Of a stretch of 64,000 nt of DNA, positions 41,209-49,791 are shown in pieces; positions within the stretch are counted from its first letter, which is position 1, and every line of letters begins with the position of its first letter. The notes below the pieces were generated by a model. That model had not been told where the DNA came from. It worked only from the letters and a program-made list of their open reading frames with translations, and searched no databases. The position numbers and the translations under genes were made by a program. This DNA comes from Azophilus sp963663395 (GTDB taxonomy: Bacteria > Pseudomonadota > Gammaproteobacteria > Pseudomonadales > Azotimanducaceae), in contig OY760226.1 of the NCBI GenBank assembly GCA_963663395.1, positions 2,604,001-2,668,000 of the forward strand, in the 5' to 3' direction.

Positions 41209-43605
41209 ATGTTTAATTCAGCCAAGCACTTGGTTTGGCCTGCTGTGGCCGTGGTTTTGGGCGGTCTGGGCCTGGGCGTGTCGGGTGCGGCATTCGCCGA
41301 ATCCGAATCAGCCGAATCATCGGGCGCCATGATTGAGGAAATCATCGTCACCGCCCGGAAGCGGGAAGAGTCGGCGCAGGAAGTTCCAATCGCCATCACG
41401 GCCCTGTCGGGCGAACTGCGCAGTTCCACCATCCGCAACCTGGCCGACGTCAACGGATTTGCGCCCAATGTGAATATTGGGATGAATCCGGGCCGTACCG
41501 GCGGATCCTCCATCATCATCCGCGGCATCAGCCCGACCCGGGTCGATGACAATTCCCTGGATTCGCCCATCGGCGTCATGATCGACGGCATCCACCTCGG
41601 CACCCAGTCGGGGCAGATCATCGAGAACTTCGACATCGAACGGATCGAGATCCTGCGCGGTCCCCAGGGTACGCTGTTCGGCAAGAACACGGTTGGCGGC
41701 GTCGTCAACGTGGTCAGAAGCCGCCCCACGGGCGAACTCGGCGCCCGGGTCAAGTACACCATGGGCAAGTGGGGACAGCGTGAACTGCGCGCAGTCTTCA
41801 ACACACCGGTGATGGAGGACAAGCTGGCCGCCAAGGTCTTCTACACGACCATCGAGGGCGACGGCTACATGTACAACACCAACCTGCAGGAGGACTTTCC
41901 GCGCAAGGACTACAGCAACTACGGCATCGCCCTGCTGGCCAATCCCAACGACCGCTTCGAGGCGTTGCTGACGGTCGAGAAGTACGACGACAACTCCGAC
42001 ATCGGTTCGCCGACCAACGGCTACAACGTGCCGCCGGGCGTGGTGCCGCCGCCGACCGACCCGCGCTCGCCCGACTTTTCCGTCGGTTTCGTGGGTTGCA
42101 TTGCGGGCTTCACGGAGTGCCGTACCGACCTGTCTATTCAGGATGAGAACACGATGGACTTCAATGGCCCGGCGGCGTTCGACGTGGAAGCCTATACGCT
42201 GAACATGAGCCTGGACATCACCGATCAACTGCAGGTTGTCTCGGTTACCGGCTATCGGGAAATGGTCGAGGACCGGCTCGTGGACCTCGATGGCGCAAAG
42301 GGCAACTACATCACCATCGAGCGGGACAACGACTTCGAGCAGATCAGCCAGGAACTCAGGTTCGAGTTCGTCAACGACCGCATCTCGGCGATTGCGGGCG
42401 CCTACTACTGGCGCAGCGAGTTCGACCAGGACTGGGTAACCGGCGGCACGTTCTGGTACACGCTGTTCGGCGGTGTGGTGAGCAATCCGGCGCTGTTGGG
42501 GCTTTGCTGGGCCGGCGCGTTCGCGCCAATCGCCTGCGATACGGGAGCTCCCGCCGACGATCCCGGTTGGCAAGGCCCAGAACTCACCCAGTTGCTCTAC
42601 GAGGACCAGATCACCAAGTCGATCGCGTTATTCACGCAGGTCGACTACGAGATCATGCCCAAGTTAACGGCCACGGCGGGGCTGCGCTGGACGAAAGAGA
42701 AGAAGCGATTCATCGGTGCCCAGTCATACCTGGCCCCGGTATCGCGTGCCTATGTACACAATCACCCCGGTTTCGCGGATCTGAGCCAGACCTGGAAGGA
42801 GATATCCCCGAAGTTCAGCCTCTCTTATCAGCACTCCGATGACATCCTGTTCTACGCTTCCTATTCGGAAGGCTTCCACTCCGGTGGATACTTCGGCGTC
42901 AATCAGAATACGCGGGACTTCGTGCGCGACCAGTACGACCCGGAATTCGCCAACTCCTGGGAAGGGGGCATGAAGGGACAGTTCTTGGACAACCGCGTAC
43001 AGCTAAACGCGACATACTTCTACAACGACTTCAAGGACAAGCAGGAGCAGGCGGTAGTGCTCGACCAGGACACGAAAACCGTTGCGACAGTATTCAGCAA
43101 CGTCGCGAGCGCGGTCTACCAGGGGTTCGAGGTGGACCTGCAACTGGTCGTCAACCAGTACATCAGCCTGTTTGCGACCTTTGGGTACCTGGACGCCGAG
43201 TACAAGGACTTCATGACGGACCTGAACCCGAATGACGACAACCTCGGCCAGAAGATCGAGGACGCCACCCACCTGCGTCCGCGCAATGCGCCGAAGAACA
43301 CGTACGGCTTCGGCGGCACCGCGGTCTACCCGGTGGGCGAGGGTGAGATCGAGGTTCACGCCAAGTACCACTTCATCGACAAGATCGAGACGAGCCTCGT
43401 CAATGCGGACAACGCCCGCCTCGCCTCGCGGGACTTCATCGATGCATCGGTTGGATACAACTGGAGAAGCATGAGGTTGACCCTGTTCGGGCGAAACCTC
43501 GATGACGAGGTATGGGAGACCTACGGGCCGATCGCCAATCTCTTTGCCGTGGGTACCCGGGTTCCGGGCCGGAGCTGGGGCATCGAACTGGAGGTGGAGT
43601 TGTAA
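41209..43605 (+). CDS. TonB-dependent outer-membrane receptor 3
   Basis: A 798-residue receptor from ATG 41209, with AAAGGGAG upstream. Signal peptide LVWPAVAVVLGGLGLGVSGAAFA, then the TonB box EEIIVTARK. Plug and barrel are collinear with receptor 2 throughout, including LFGKNTVGG, the loop Cys pairs (CIAGFTEC; CWAGAF...IACDTG) and the final LEVEL-type strand. Differences concentrate in loops, as expected for ligand diversification. No periplasmic or inner-membrane partner gene is adjacent, so the substrate cannot be inferred. Followed by its own terminator. Confidence 0.9.
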   Translation: MFNSAKHLVWPAVAVVLGGLGLGVSGAAFAESESAESSGAMIEEIIVTARKREESAQEVPIAITALSGELRSSTIRNLADVNGFAPNVNIGMNPGRTGGSSIIIRGISPTRVDDNSLDSPIGVMIDGIHLGTQSGQIIENFDIERIEILRGPQGTLFGKNTVGGVVNVVRSRPTGELGARVKYTMGKWGQRELRAVFNTPVMEDKLAAKVFYTTIEGDGYMYNTNLQEDFPRKDYSNYGIALLANPNDRFEALLTVEKYDDNSDIGSPTNGYNVPPGVVPPPTDPRSPDFSVGFVGCIAGFTECRTDLSIQDENTMDFNGPAAFDVEAYTLNMSLDITDQLQVVSVTGYREMVEDRLVDLDGAKGNYITIERDNDFEQISQELRFEFVNDRISAIAGAYYWRSEFDQDWVTGGTFWYTLFGGVVSNPALLGLCWAGAFAPIACDTGAPADDPGWQGPELTQLLYEDQITKSIALFTQVDYEIMPKLTATAGLRWTKEKKRFIGAQSYLAPVSRAYVHNHPGFADLSQTWKEISPKFSLSYQHSDDILFYASYSEGFHSGGYFGVNQNTRDFVRDQYDPEFANSWEGGMKGQFLDNRVQLNATYFYNDFKDKQEQAVVLDQDTKTVATVFSNVASAVYQGFEVDLQLVVNQYISLFATFGYLDAEYKDFMTDLNPNDDNLGQKIEDATHLRPRNAPKNTYGFGGTAVYPVGEGEIEVHAKYHFIDKIETSLVNADNARLASRDFIDASVGYNWRSMRLTLFGRNLDDEVWETYGPIANLFAVGTRVPGRSWGIELEVEL

Positions 43606-43630
43606 GGGCGCCCGACCCTCGAACGACTGC

Positions 43631-43658
43631 AAAAGCCCGGCTTTGGCCGGGCTTTTTT
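43631..43658 (+). terminator. Terminator after receptor 3
   Basis: Stem gcccggc (43635-43641) / gccgggc (43646-43652) with loop tttg, A-run before and six T after; likely active in both directions. Confidence 0.85.
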
Positions 43659-43781
43659 CTACACCCGGCCGGCGGGGACCCGACTCCGCTCTGAAAACTT
43701 CCCAGTGGTTCTGGGCTCTCAGTTTGCAATCCATTACAATCCAGTCCGGCTCGGCCAGGCGATGTAGTAGGAAGTACGCCC

Positions 43782-44816
43782 ATGCCTCAAGGGAACAAGC
43801 GCCTCGTTGTCTGCTGCGACGGCACCTGGAACAACCCGGAGCAGCATCACGTCACCAATGTCGTGCGCACCGCCCGCGCCTTGCGGCCCAAGGATGACGA
43901 GGGCGTCACCCAGGTCGTGTTCTACGACTGGGGTGTCGGCTCATACAGCGACAAGATCCGGGGCGGCATGCTCGGGGCCGGCATCGACAAGAACATTCAG
44001 GACGCCTACCGGTTCCTGGTGCACAACTACTCGGATGGTGATGAGATCTTTCTCTTCGGTTTCAGCCGCGGCGCCTACACGGCGCGCAGCCTGGCGGGCT
44101 TCATTCGCAATGCCGGCCTGCTCGGGAAAATCCATGCCCACCTGATTCCCGCCGCTTACAGGATGTACCGGCGGCGTGCCGGGCCGGATGTGCCGTCGGC
44201 GGTAGAGTTTCGCCGCGGCCACTCGCAAGAGGTGCGCATCCGTTTCGTCGGCGTCTGGGACACGGTCGGCGCGCTGGGTATTCCGAGCCAGATCTTCGAA
44301 GCGATGGGCGGCAACCGCAAACACGCGTTCCACGATACCTCGTTGAGCAAGGTCATCGAGCACGCCTGCCACGCCGTGTCGATTGATGAGAAACGCATCG
44401 ACTTCGAACCGACGCTATGGAAGCGGTTGGCGAAAGAGGGCCAAACCATCGAACAGCAGTGGTTCGCCGGTGTGCACGGCGATGTGGGCGGCGGTAACGC
44501 CGATGCCGGCCTGGCCGATGTCGCCCTGGATTGGATGTGGTCGCGGGCGGCGACACAGGGTCTTGCGTTCGACGACGACTATCGGAAGGCGCATGTACAT
44601 CCCAACCCCTTGGGCAGGCTGCATCGTTCCTGGACCGGCATGTACCGCGTCAAGGGCCGCCACCTTCGGCCCATCGGCGAATCACCGCCGGGGTTGGAAC
44701 GGCTTCACCCCTCGGTAGGCGAACGCTTTGTCGCCATGCCTGGCTACCGGCCCGACAACCTCATGGCGTTTCTCAACGAGCATCCCCAAGTCGACTGGAC
44801 GGTTGTGCCGGAGTGA
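43782..44816 (+). CDS. DUF2235 alpha/beta-hydrolase-like protein
   Basis: A 344-residue protein of the DUF2235 family, which includes phospholipase-type effectors (Tle1 group) and housekeeping proteins of unknown role. It opens RLVVCCDGTWNNPE. The nucleophile elbow is FGFSRGAYTARSLAGFI (Ser in GFSRG), then VGVWDTVGALG and the His region WFAGVHGDVGGG. No signal peptide or type VI secretion genes are nearby, so I would not call it an effector. RBS AGTAGGAAG. Confidence 0.85.
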   Translation: MPQGNKRLVVCCDGTWNNPEQHHVTNVVRTARALRPKDDEGVTQVVFYDWGVGSYSDKIRGGMLGAGIDKNIQDAYRFLVHNYSDGDEIFLFGFSRGAYTARSLAGFIRNAGLLGKIHAHLIPAAYRMYRRRAGPDVPSAVEFRRGHSQEVRIRFVGVWDTVGALGIPSQIFEAMGGNRKHAFHDTSLSKVIEHACHAVSIDEKRIDFEPTLWKRLAKEGQTIEQQWFAGVHGDVGGGNADAGLADVALDWMWSRAATQGLAFDDDYRKAHVHPNPLGRLHRSWTGMYRVKGRHLRPIGESPPGLERLHPSVGERFVAMPGYRPDNLMAFLNEHPQVDWTVVPE

Positions 44817-44960
44817 TTTGGGTAGGGCACACCAAACCGGCCAGGCAGATGGCCCACAGGTGTCCAAGCAATCTTCGGATAGCTGTTGTCACGTATTGCC
44901 CACGGACCATGCTGAAATCCTCCATCGTGGGGCCGCGTCAACGATGATATCGTCTGGCGC

Positions 44961-45230
44961 ATGTCTACCGTGACTTTCGATACGCTGTCATTCTGCAAGC
45001 GTTTGCAGGCTGCAGGCGTACCTCCTACCCAGGCGGAGGCACATGCGCAAGCGCAGGCAGAATTCCTTACGGATCACCTCTTGTCCCAGATGGCAACCAG
45101 AGAAGACTTGCAGCATCTGGAAGCTCGGCTCCGGTTGGAGATGCAGCTACTCGGCCGGGCGCTCACCATTCGGTTGGGCGGTATGGTCGCACTCGGTGTC
45201 GGGATGTTGGCCGTGCTGATCCAATTTTGA
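44961..45230 (+). CDS. Small DUF1640/CCDC90-like coiled-coil membrane protein
   Basis: An 89-residue protein: VTFDTLSFCKRLQAAGVPPTQAEAHAQAQ (family-like N-terminus), a coiled-coil with heptad pattern (REDLQHLEARLRLEMQLL), then one transmembrane helix at the end (LGGMVALGVGMLAVLIQF). This layout is that of bacterial DUF1640 proteins of unknown function. Stands alone, upstream sequence has no obvious ribosome site. Confidence 0.65.
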   Translation: MSTVTFDTLSFCKRLQAAGVPPTQAEAHAQAQAEFLTDHLLSQMATREDLQHLEARLRLEMQLLGRALTIRLGGMVALGVGMLAVLIQF

Positions 45231-45295
45231 CCGGTCGCGAGAATTGGACGGGCTTGTATTCCCTCTCAAACCCAATCTGCAAGCCATAGGCCAGT

Positions 45296-46648
45296 TCACA
45301 CCAGTAATCGGTAAGGCGCCTCCAGCAGGTCGCGGACGGCGGCCAGGAATTGTGCGGCAGGGGCGCCGTCGAGCACCCGGTGATCCCAGGTGAGTGACAG
45401 GCGCATCTCCTGAGTCTTGCGCGGTGTTGCGCCTTCCCAGCGAACGCCATCCCGAATCCGGTTGACGCCGAGGATGCCGGATTGGGGTGAGTTGATGATC
45501 GGCGTAAACGAGTCCACGCCGAACATGCCGAGCGCCGAGACGGTAAAGGTGCCGTCGTGCAGGTCGTCCGGCGTCAGGGTGCCGTCCCGGGCCGCGGCAG
45601 CCAGGCGTGCGCTTTCCTGAACGAGTTGCTTCATGGTGAGCTGGTTGGCGTGCCGTACCACCGGGACGATGAGCCCTTCTTCCAGGGCTACCGCCATCCC
45701 CACGTTGATGTCGCCGCGCAGGGTGATCTCGGTTTCGCCGTAGACGCTGTTCACGTTGGGATGCTTTTCGAGTGCCTTGGCGGACGCCCGGATGACCAGG
45801 TCGGTATAGGTCGGGCGCAGCCCCTCGTCCTCCCACTCGTCGATGAGCTGGGTGCGCAGCTTGACCGCGTCGTCCATGTTGACGTCCATGTCCATGGTCA
45901 ACTGGGCGGAAGCCTGCAGGCTCTCGTACATGCGCGTGGCGATGGTCCGGCGCATTGCCCGGACCGGAATGGTGCGGTCTTCCCCGGGGGCGAACGCGGC
46001 TGCGGCGGGCGCGGCGGCTGCCTGTTCCACGTCTTCCTTGGTAATGCGGCCGCCGGGGCCGGTGCCACGGGTGCGGGTCAGGTCAACGCCAAGCTCCCGC
46101 GCCAGCTTGCGCGCCATGGGCGAGGATGCCGGCGGCTTGGCCGGCTCGGGCTTCGCCGTGGCCGCTGCCTGCACGTCGGCTTCGACGATGCGTCCGCCGG
46201 GCCCGGTTCCGTTCACGGTGGCGATCTCGACGCCCGTTTCGCGGGCCAGGCGCCGGGCAGCCGGTGAGGAGAACAGGCGCCCGTCGCTTGCGATTTGCAC
46301 CGTAGCGGCAGTCGGCTGAGACGGCGCTCCGGCGGGAGGTGCTTCGACCGCGGAAGAAGCTGCAGCGTCCGCCGGGCCGCCCGCCCGGGGCAGAATGTCG
46401 GGTATGGCCTCGTCCGGCTCATAGATATAGCCGACCACATCGCCCGGCTTCATCGGCACGCCTTCAGGGACGATGTGCTTGACGATGCCGGTGGCTTCGG
46501 CATCGACATCGAGGTTGACCTTTTCGGTTTCCAGCCGGTAGATCAGGTCGCCCTTTTCCACGGTCTCGCCGTCGGCGATGCACCACTCCTCGACGATGCC
46601 CTCGGTCATGTTCATGCCGACCTTGACGAGATAGATTTCCTTAGGCAA
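45296..46648 (-). CDS. Acyltransferase (E2) of an acetoin/2-oxo-acid dehydrogenase complex, with two subunit-binding domains
   Basis: Dihydrolipoyl acyltransferase core of about 450 residues. The start chosen is TTG 46646-46648, with an ideal GGAGGTGA 6 nt upstream lying in the end of the previous gene; other candidate starts are less well spaced. Domains: lipoyl domain with lipoyl-Lys in ETEKVNLDVDA; first peripheral-subunit-binding domain SSPAARRLARETGV...GTGPGGRI; a second SSPMARKLARELGV...GTGPGGRI; then the catalytic domain with DHRVLDGAPAAQFL (His/Asp) near the C-terminus. Two tandem binding domains are unusual for such an E2. No E3 gene is in the window, so it must be supplied from elsewhere. 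Confidence 0.87.
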   Translation of the reverse strand: MPKEIYLVKVGMNMTEGIVEEWCIADGETVEKGDLIYRLETEKVNLDVDAEATGIVKHIVPEGVPMKPGDVVGYIYEPDEAIPDILPRAGGPADAAASSAVEAPPAGAPSQPTAATVQIASDGRLFSSPAARRLARETGVEIATVNGTGPGGRIVEADVQAAATAKPEPAKPPASSPMARKLARELGVDLTRTRGTGPGGRITKEDVEQAAAAPAAAAFAPGEDRTIPVRAMRRTIATRMYESLQASAQLTMDMDVNMDDAVKLRTQLIDEWEDEGLRPTYTDLVIRASAKALEKHPNVNSVYGETEITLRGDINVGMAVALEEGLIVPVVRHANQLTMKQLVQESARLAAAARDGTLTPDDLHDGTFTVSALGMFGVDSFTPIINSPQSGILGVNRIRDGVRWEGATPRKTQEMRLSLTWDHRVLDGAPAAQFLAAVRDLLEAPYRLLV

Positions 46649-47699
46649 TTCCGTCACCTCCGCTGCCAATGCTAAACAATCCCTTTTCGGCGGCCAACTT
46701 GAGGGTTGCCGCCACATCGATCACCCGCGGGCCGCTACGCTCCACGAACAGGCTCGCTTTCTGGCCCGCTTTCAACGTGCGGTCGCGCTCGCCGTCGAAG
46801 GCCAGTACGCCGGGCCCCGTGATCTCGACACGTTCGCCGAGTTCTACGGTTCGGCAATCGGCGATGTCCACCCGGCGATAAAATCCCGGCGCGATGGGCG
46901 CCTGCACCGCGCGGCTGCCGGGCCCGAAGCGCAGGTAGAGGCCGGCGTCCTCGTGGCGGCCGACCTGCTCAAGCAATCCGCCGATGCTGGTGATGCCCAC
47001 CGCGGCTGGATCGGCACGGGTCAGAAGTGCCGTGTCCAACGCCTCAGGGGCGAGCAGGGCGCGGGCGCCAACGAAGCGTTCCCGGCTGAGTACCGCGTCG
47101 ATCAATGCCAGGTCGTTCCGCTCGTCTTCTATTTCAACACGTATGAGTTTCTGCTGCGTGGCGACCTCATCGATAGCAATGCGCCCGGCGGCGATCAGCC
47201 CGGCCGCGGCTCCGGCGACGGTTCCCTCGAGCAGCGACGGGAACACATTGTTGGTGCCGGTGGACAGGGGCAAGAGGGGCGCATCCGGCCAGCCGATGGC
47301 AAAGGCGCGATTGGTGCCGTCGCCGCCGAGGGTGATGGTCACGGCGCAGGCCATGTCCTTCAGTGCCCGGGCGGCGGAAATGGTATCGAGCGGCGTTCCG
47401 GTGCGGGTGGAGTCCAGGGCCTGGGCTTCGAGGCCGTCGACCTCGCAGCCGTCAGCCTGGCGGCGGCCGGCCATGCCGCCGTGGGTCTTGCGGCTGCCCT
47501 GGTCCTCGAGCGCGCCGGCAACGATACCGTGCGGATCGTCGAGATAGGCGAATTCCCGGGCGCCGGCCGCAACGGCGCCGGTGAGCACCCGGCCCACTAT
47601 GGCCCGTTTTTCCTGGTTGTCGAACACCGACGCCCGGGCGACGAGGCGGCGCACGTCCTTTCCGGACGCCGGATTGGCGACCATGCCAAGCACTCCCAC
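46641..47699 (-). CDS. AcoX-like ATP-NAD kinase-family protein
   Basis: A 352-residue protein of the ATP-NAD kinase-like family. The AcoX-type opening ANPASGKDVRRLVA and the GGDGTNR nucleotide-binding motif (in TITLGGDGTNRAFAIG) are clear, followed by STGTNNVFP. AcoX proteins are encoded in acetoin dehydrogenase operons; their biochemical role is not settled. Here it lies between E1 beta and E2, with its 3' end carrying the ribosome site of the E2 gene and overlapping it by 8 nt. Confidence 0.82.
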   Translation of the reverse strand: MGVLGMVANPASGKDVRRLVARASVFDNQEKRAIVGRVLTGAVAAGAREFAYLDDPHGIVAGALEDQGSRKTHGGMAGRRQADGCEVDGLEAQALDSTRTGTPLDTISAARALKDMACAVTITLGGDGTNRAFAIGWPDAPLLPLSTGTNNVFPSLLEGTVAGAAAGLIAAGRIAIDEVATQQKLIRVEIEDERNDLALIDAVLSRERFVGARALLAPEALDTALLTRADPAAVGITSIGGLLEQVGRHEDAGLYLRFGPGSRAVQAPIAPGFYRRVDIADCRTVELGERVEITGPGVLAFDGERDRTLKAGQKASLFVERSGPRVIDVAATLKLAAEKGLFSIGSGGDGIA

Positions 47700-47744
47700 G
47701 AGTCGGCCTGCCGTGCGCGTGGCGGCTTCTGAATTCCGGGGCTA

Positions 47745-48743
47745 CTACAGGCCGAGCTGTTTCTTCGCCTCCGCCACGATGCGGTCGGCGTTGGGAACGT
47801 AGTGCGATTCCAGCGCGGGGCTGAAGGGTACCGGCGAGAACGGCGCACCCACCCGGGCGATGGGCGCATCGAGATAGTCGAAGGCCAGTTCCTGCAGTTG
47901 CGCGGCGATTTCGGCGCCGAAGCCGCCGAAACGCACCGCCTCGTGCACGATCATGGCCCGGTGCGTCTTTTTCATGGACGCCACCGCCGTATCGGTGTCG
48001 AACGGTTGCAGGGTACGGGGGTCGATCACTTCGGCATCGATGCCGAGCTTGGTCAGTTCCTCGGCGGCGGCCAGCGCCTCGTGCACCATGCGGCCGAAGG
48101 CGATGATGGTGTAGTTCGTGCCTTCACGAACGATGTTGGCTTCGCCCAGGGGTATGGCGTAGGGCTCCTCCGGCACATGCCCCATCATGGCCAGGGACAT
48201 TTTGTTCAGTATGACGAAAACCGGATTGTCGTCCCGGGCGGCGCCGATGATCAGGCCCTTGGCATCGTAGGGGGTCGACGCCATGGTCACCTTCAACCCG
48301 GGTACGTGGCAGATCCAGGCCTCCAGGCTCTGGCTGTGCTGCGCCGCCAGGTTGGCGCCGGCGCCGGCCATGCTGAGCACCGTGACCGGCAGCGTTGCGC
48401 GGCCGCCGAACATGTAGCGCATCTTGGCAAGCTGGTTGGTGATTTCATCCATGCACTCGCCCATGAAGTCCATGAACATCACATCGATGATGGGACGGCA
48501 ACCGGTGGCCGCGGCGCCGACGCCGAGGCCCACGATGCCTTCCTCGGAAATCGGTGTGTCGACCACCCGGTCGGGCCCGAATTCCTTCAACAGCCCTTGA
48601 AAGTAGCCGTAAACGCCGCCCGCTTCGGCGACATCCTCACCGGCTATGAAGGCGTCCGGCTGTTCCCGCATGACGGCGCGGAGGCCGTCGGCGATGGCGG
48701 CGACGTAAGGTATTTCCCTGGGTTTTTCCTGTGCTTCGGCCAT
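47745..48743 (-). CDS. Thiamine-diphosphate dehydrogenase E1 component, beta subunit
   Basis: A 332-residue beta subunit of a heterotetrameric E1 (acetoin or branched-chain type). It begins with a helix PYVAAIADGLRAVMREQPDAF and IAGEDVAEAGGVYGYFQGL, typical of AcoB/PdhB. The transketolase pyrimidine domain VDTPISEEGIVGLGVGAAATG and the C-terminal domain (IDAEVIDPRTLQPFDTDT) are complete. E1 alpha is encoded 17 nt upstream. Confidence 0.9.
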   Translation of the reverse strand: MAEAQEKPREIPYVAAIADGLRAVMREQPDAFIAGEDVAEAGGVYGYFQGLLKEFGPDRVVDTPISEEGIVGLGVGAAATGCRPIIDVMFMDFMGECMDEITNQLAKMRYMFGGRATLPVTVLSMAGAGANLAAQHSQSLEAWICHVPGLKVTMASTPYDAKGLIIGAARDDNPVFVILNKMSLAMMGHVPEEPYAIPLGEANIVREGTNYTIIAFGRMVHEALAAAEELTKLGIDAEVIDPRTLQPFDTDTAVASMKKTHRAMIVHEAVRFGGFGAEIAAQLQELAFDYLDAPIARVGAPFSPVPFSPALESHYVPNADRIVAEAKKQLGL

Positions 48744-48760
48744 GTTTCTTTCCTGAACGG

Positions 48761-49732
48761 TTACGCGTAGACGTCTTCGGTAATGGATGCCGGATCCGGA
48801 AACGGGCTTGCCTCGGCAAACTCGATGCCGGCGTCGACTTCGGCCCGGACTTCGTCATGAACGGCCTGCGCCGCTTCGGTGGAGAGAATGCCCTGTTCGG
48901 CAAGCCGTGCCTCGAAGGTGTCGATGGGGTCCTTCTTGCGCCACTGCTCCACTTCCTCGTCGGTGCGGTAGCTCAATCCCATGCCGCGTACGCCCACATG
49001 GTCGTAGTAGCGGTACGTCTTGCATTCGAGCAGGGTGGGGCCGTCGCCGCGGCGGGCCCGGTCGATGGCCTCGCCGGCCGCCTCGTAGACGGCCACCGGG
49101 TCCATGCCGTCCACCACCACGCCGGGCATGCCGTAGCCGGGCGCGCGGTCGGCCACATCGACGATGGGCTGGTGATTGGCCTGGGGCGTGTACTCGCCAT
49201 AGCCGTTGTTCTCGCACACGTAGACGCAGGGCAGCTTGTACAACCCGGCCATGTTGGCCGCTTCGTGGAAGGCCCCTTCGTTGCTTGCGCCGTCGCCGAA
49301 GAAGCACACGGTGACGTTGTCGGTTTTCTTGAACTTGCAGGAGAACGCGGCGCCCATGGCGATGGTGGTGCCGGCCCCCACGATGCCGTTGGCGCCGAGC
49401 ATGCCGATTTCGAGGTTCGAGACGTGCATGCTGCCGCCCTTGCCCTTGCAGTAGCCGGTGGCCTTGCCGAAGAGCTCGGCAAACATGTACTTGAGCTCGC
49501 CGCCCTTGGCGATGAGATGGCCGTGGCCCCGGTGCGTGCTGGTGATGTAATCCTGATCCGACAGGTGCACCATGATGCCGCAGGCGACGGCTTCCTCGCC
49601 CACATACAGGTGCAGGGCGCCGGGAATCTTGCCGTTTTCCATCATCTTGCCCGCGGTTTCCTCGAAAATGCGGATGCGCACCATGCGTCGGTGCATGTCG
49701 AGCAGCACTTCATCGGTAATCGGGTTGCTCAA
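48761..49732 (-). CDS. Thiamine-diphosphate dehydrogenase E1 component, alpha subunit
   Basis: A 323-residue alpha subunit, first gene of the minus-strand operon E1alpha-E1beta-AcoX-E2. The ThDP motif runs from GDGASNEGAFHEA to NNGYGEYTP, as in AcoA/PdhA. Opening MVRIRIFEETAGKMMENGKIPG and GHGHLIAKGGELKYMFAELFG are family-typical. The acetoin dehydrogenase reading rests mainly on the AcoX neighbour; a 2-oxo acid substrate remains possible. The start of the divergent acyl-CoA synthetase is only 59 nt away. Confidence 0.9.
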   Translation of the reverse strand: MSNPITDEVLLDMHRRMVRIRIFEETAGKMMENGKIPGALHLYVGEEAVACGIMVHLSDQDYITSTHRGHGHLIAKGGELKYMFAELFGKATGYCKGKGGSMHVSNLEIGMLGANGIVGAGTTIAMGAAFSCKFKKTDNVTVCFFGDGASNEGAFHEAANMAGLYKLPCVYVCENNGYGEYTPQANHQPIVDVADRAPGYGMPGVVVDGMDPVAVYEAAGEAIDRARRGDGPTLLECKTYRYYDHVGVRGMGLSYRTDEEVEQWRKKDPIDTFEARLAEQGILSTEAAQAVHDEVRAEVDAGIEFAEASPFPDPASITEDVYA

Positions 49733-49791
49733 GGGTCCCTCCAGGAAGATTTTCGAATATATTGGCGCCTTTATATCGGAAGGACGGCACT

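Noticed and set aside
43782..44816. DUF2235 protein as a type VI secretion effector
   Set aside because: No VgrG, PAAR, Hcp or immunity gene is nearby, and the family also has housekeeping members.
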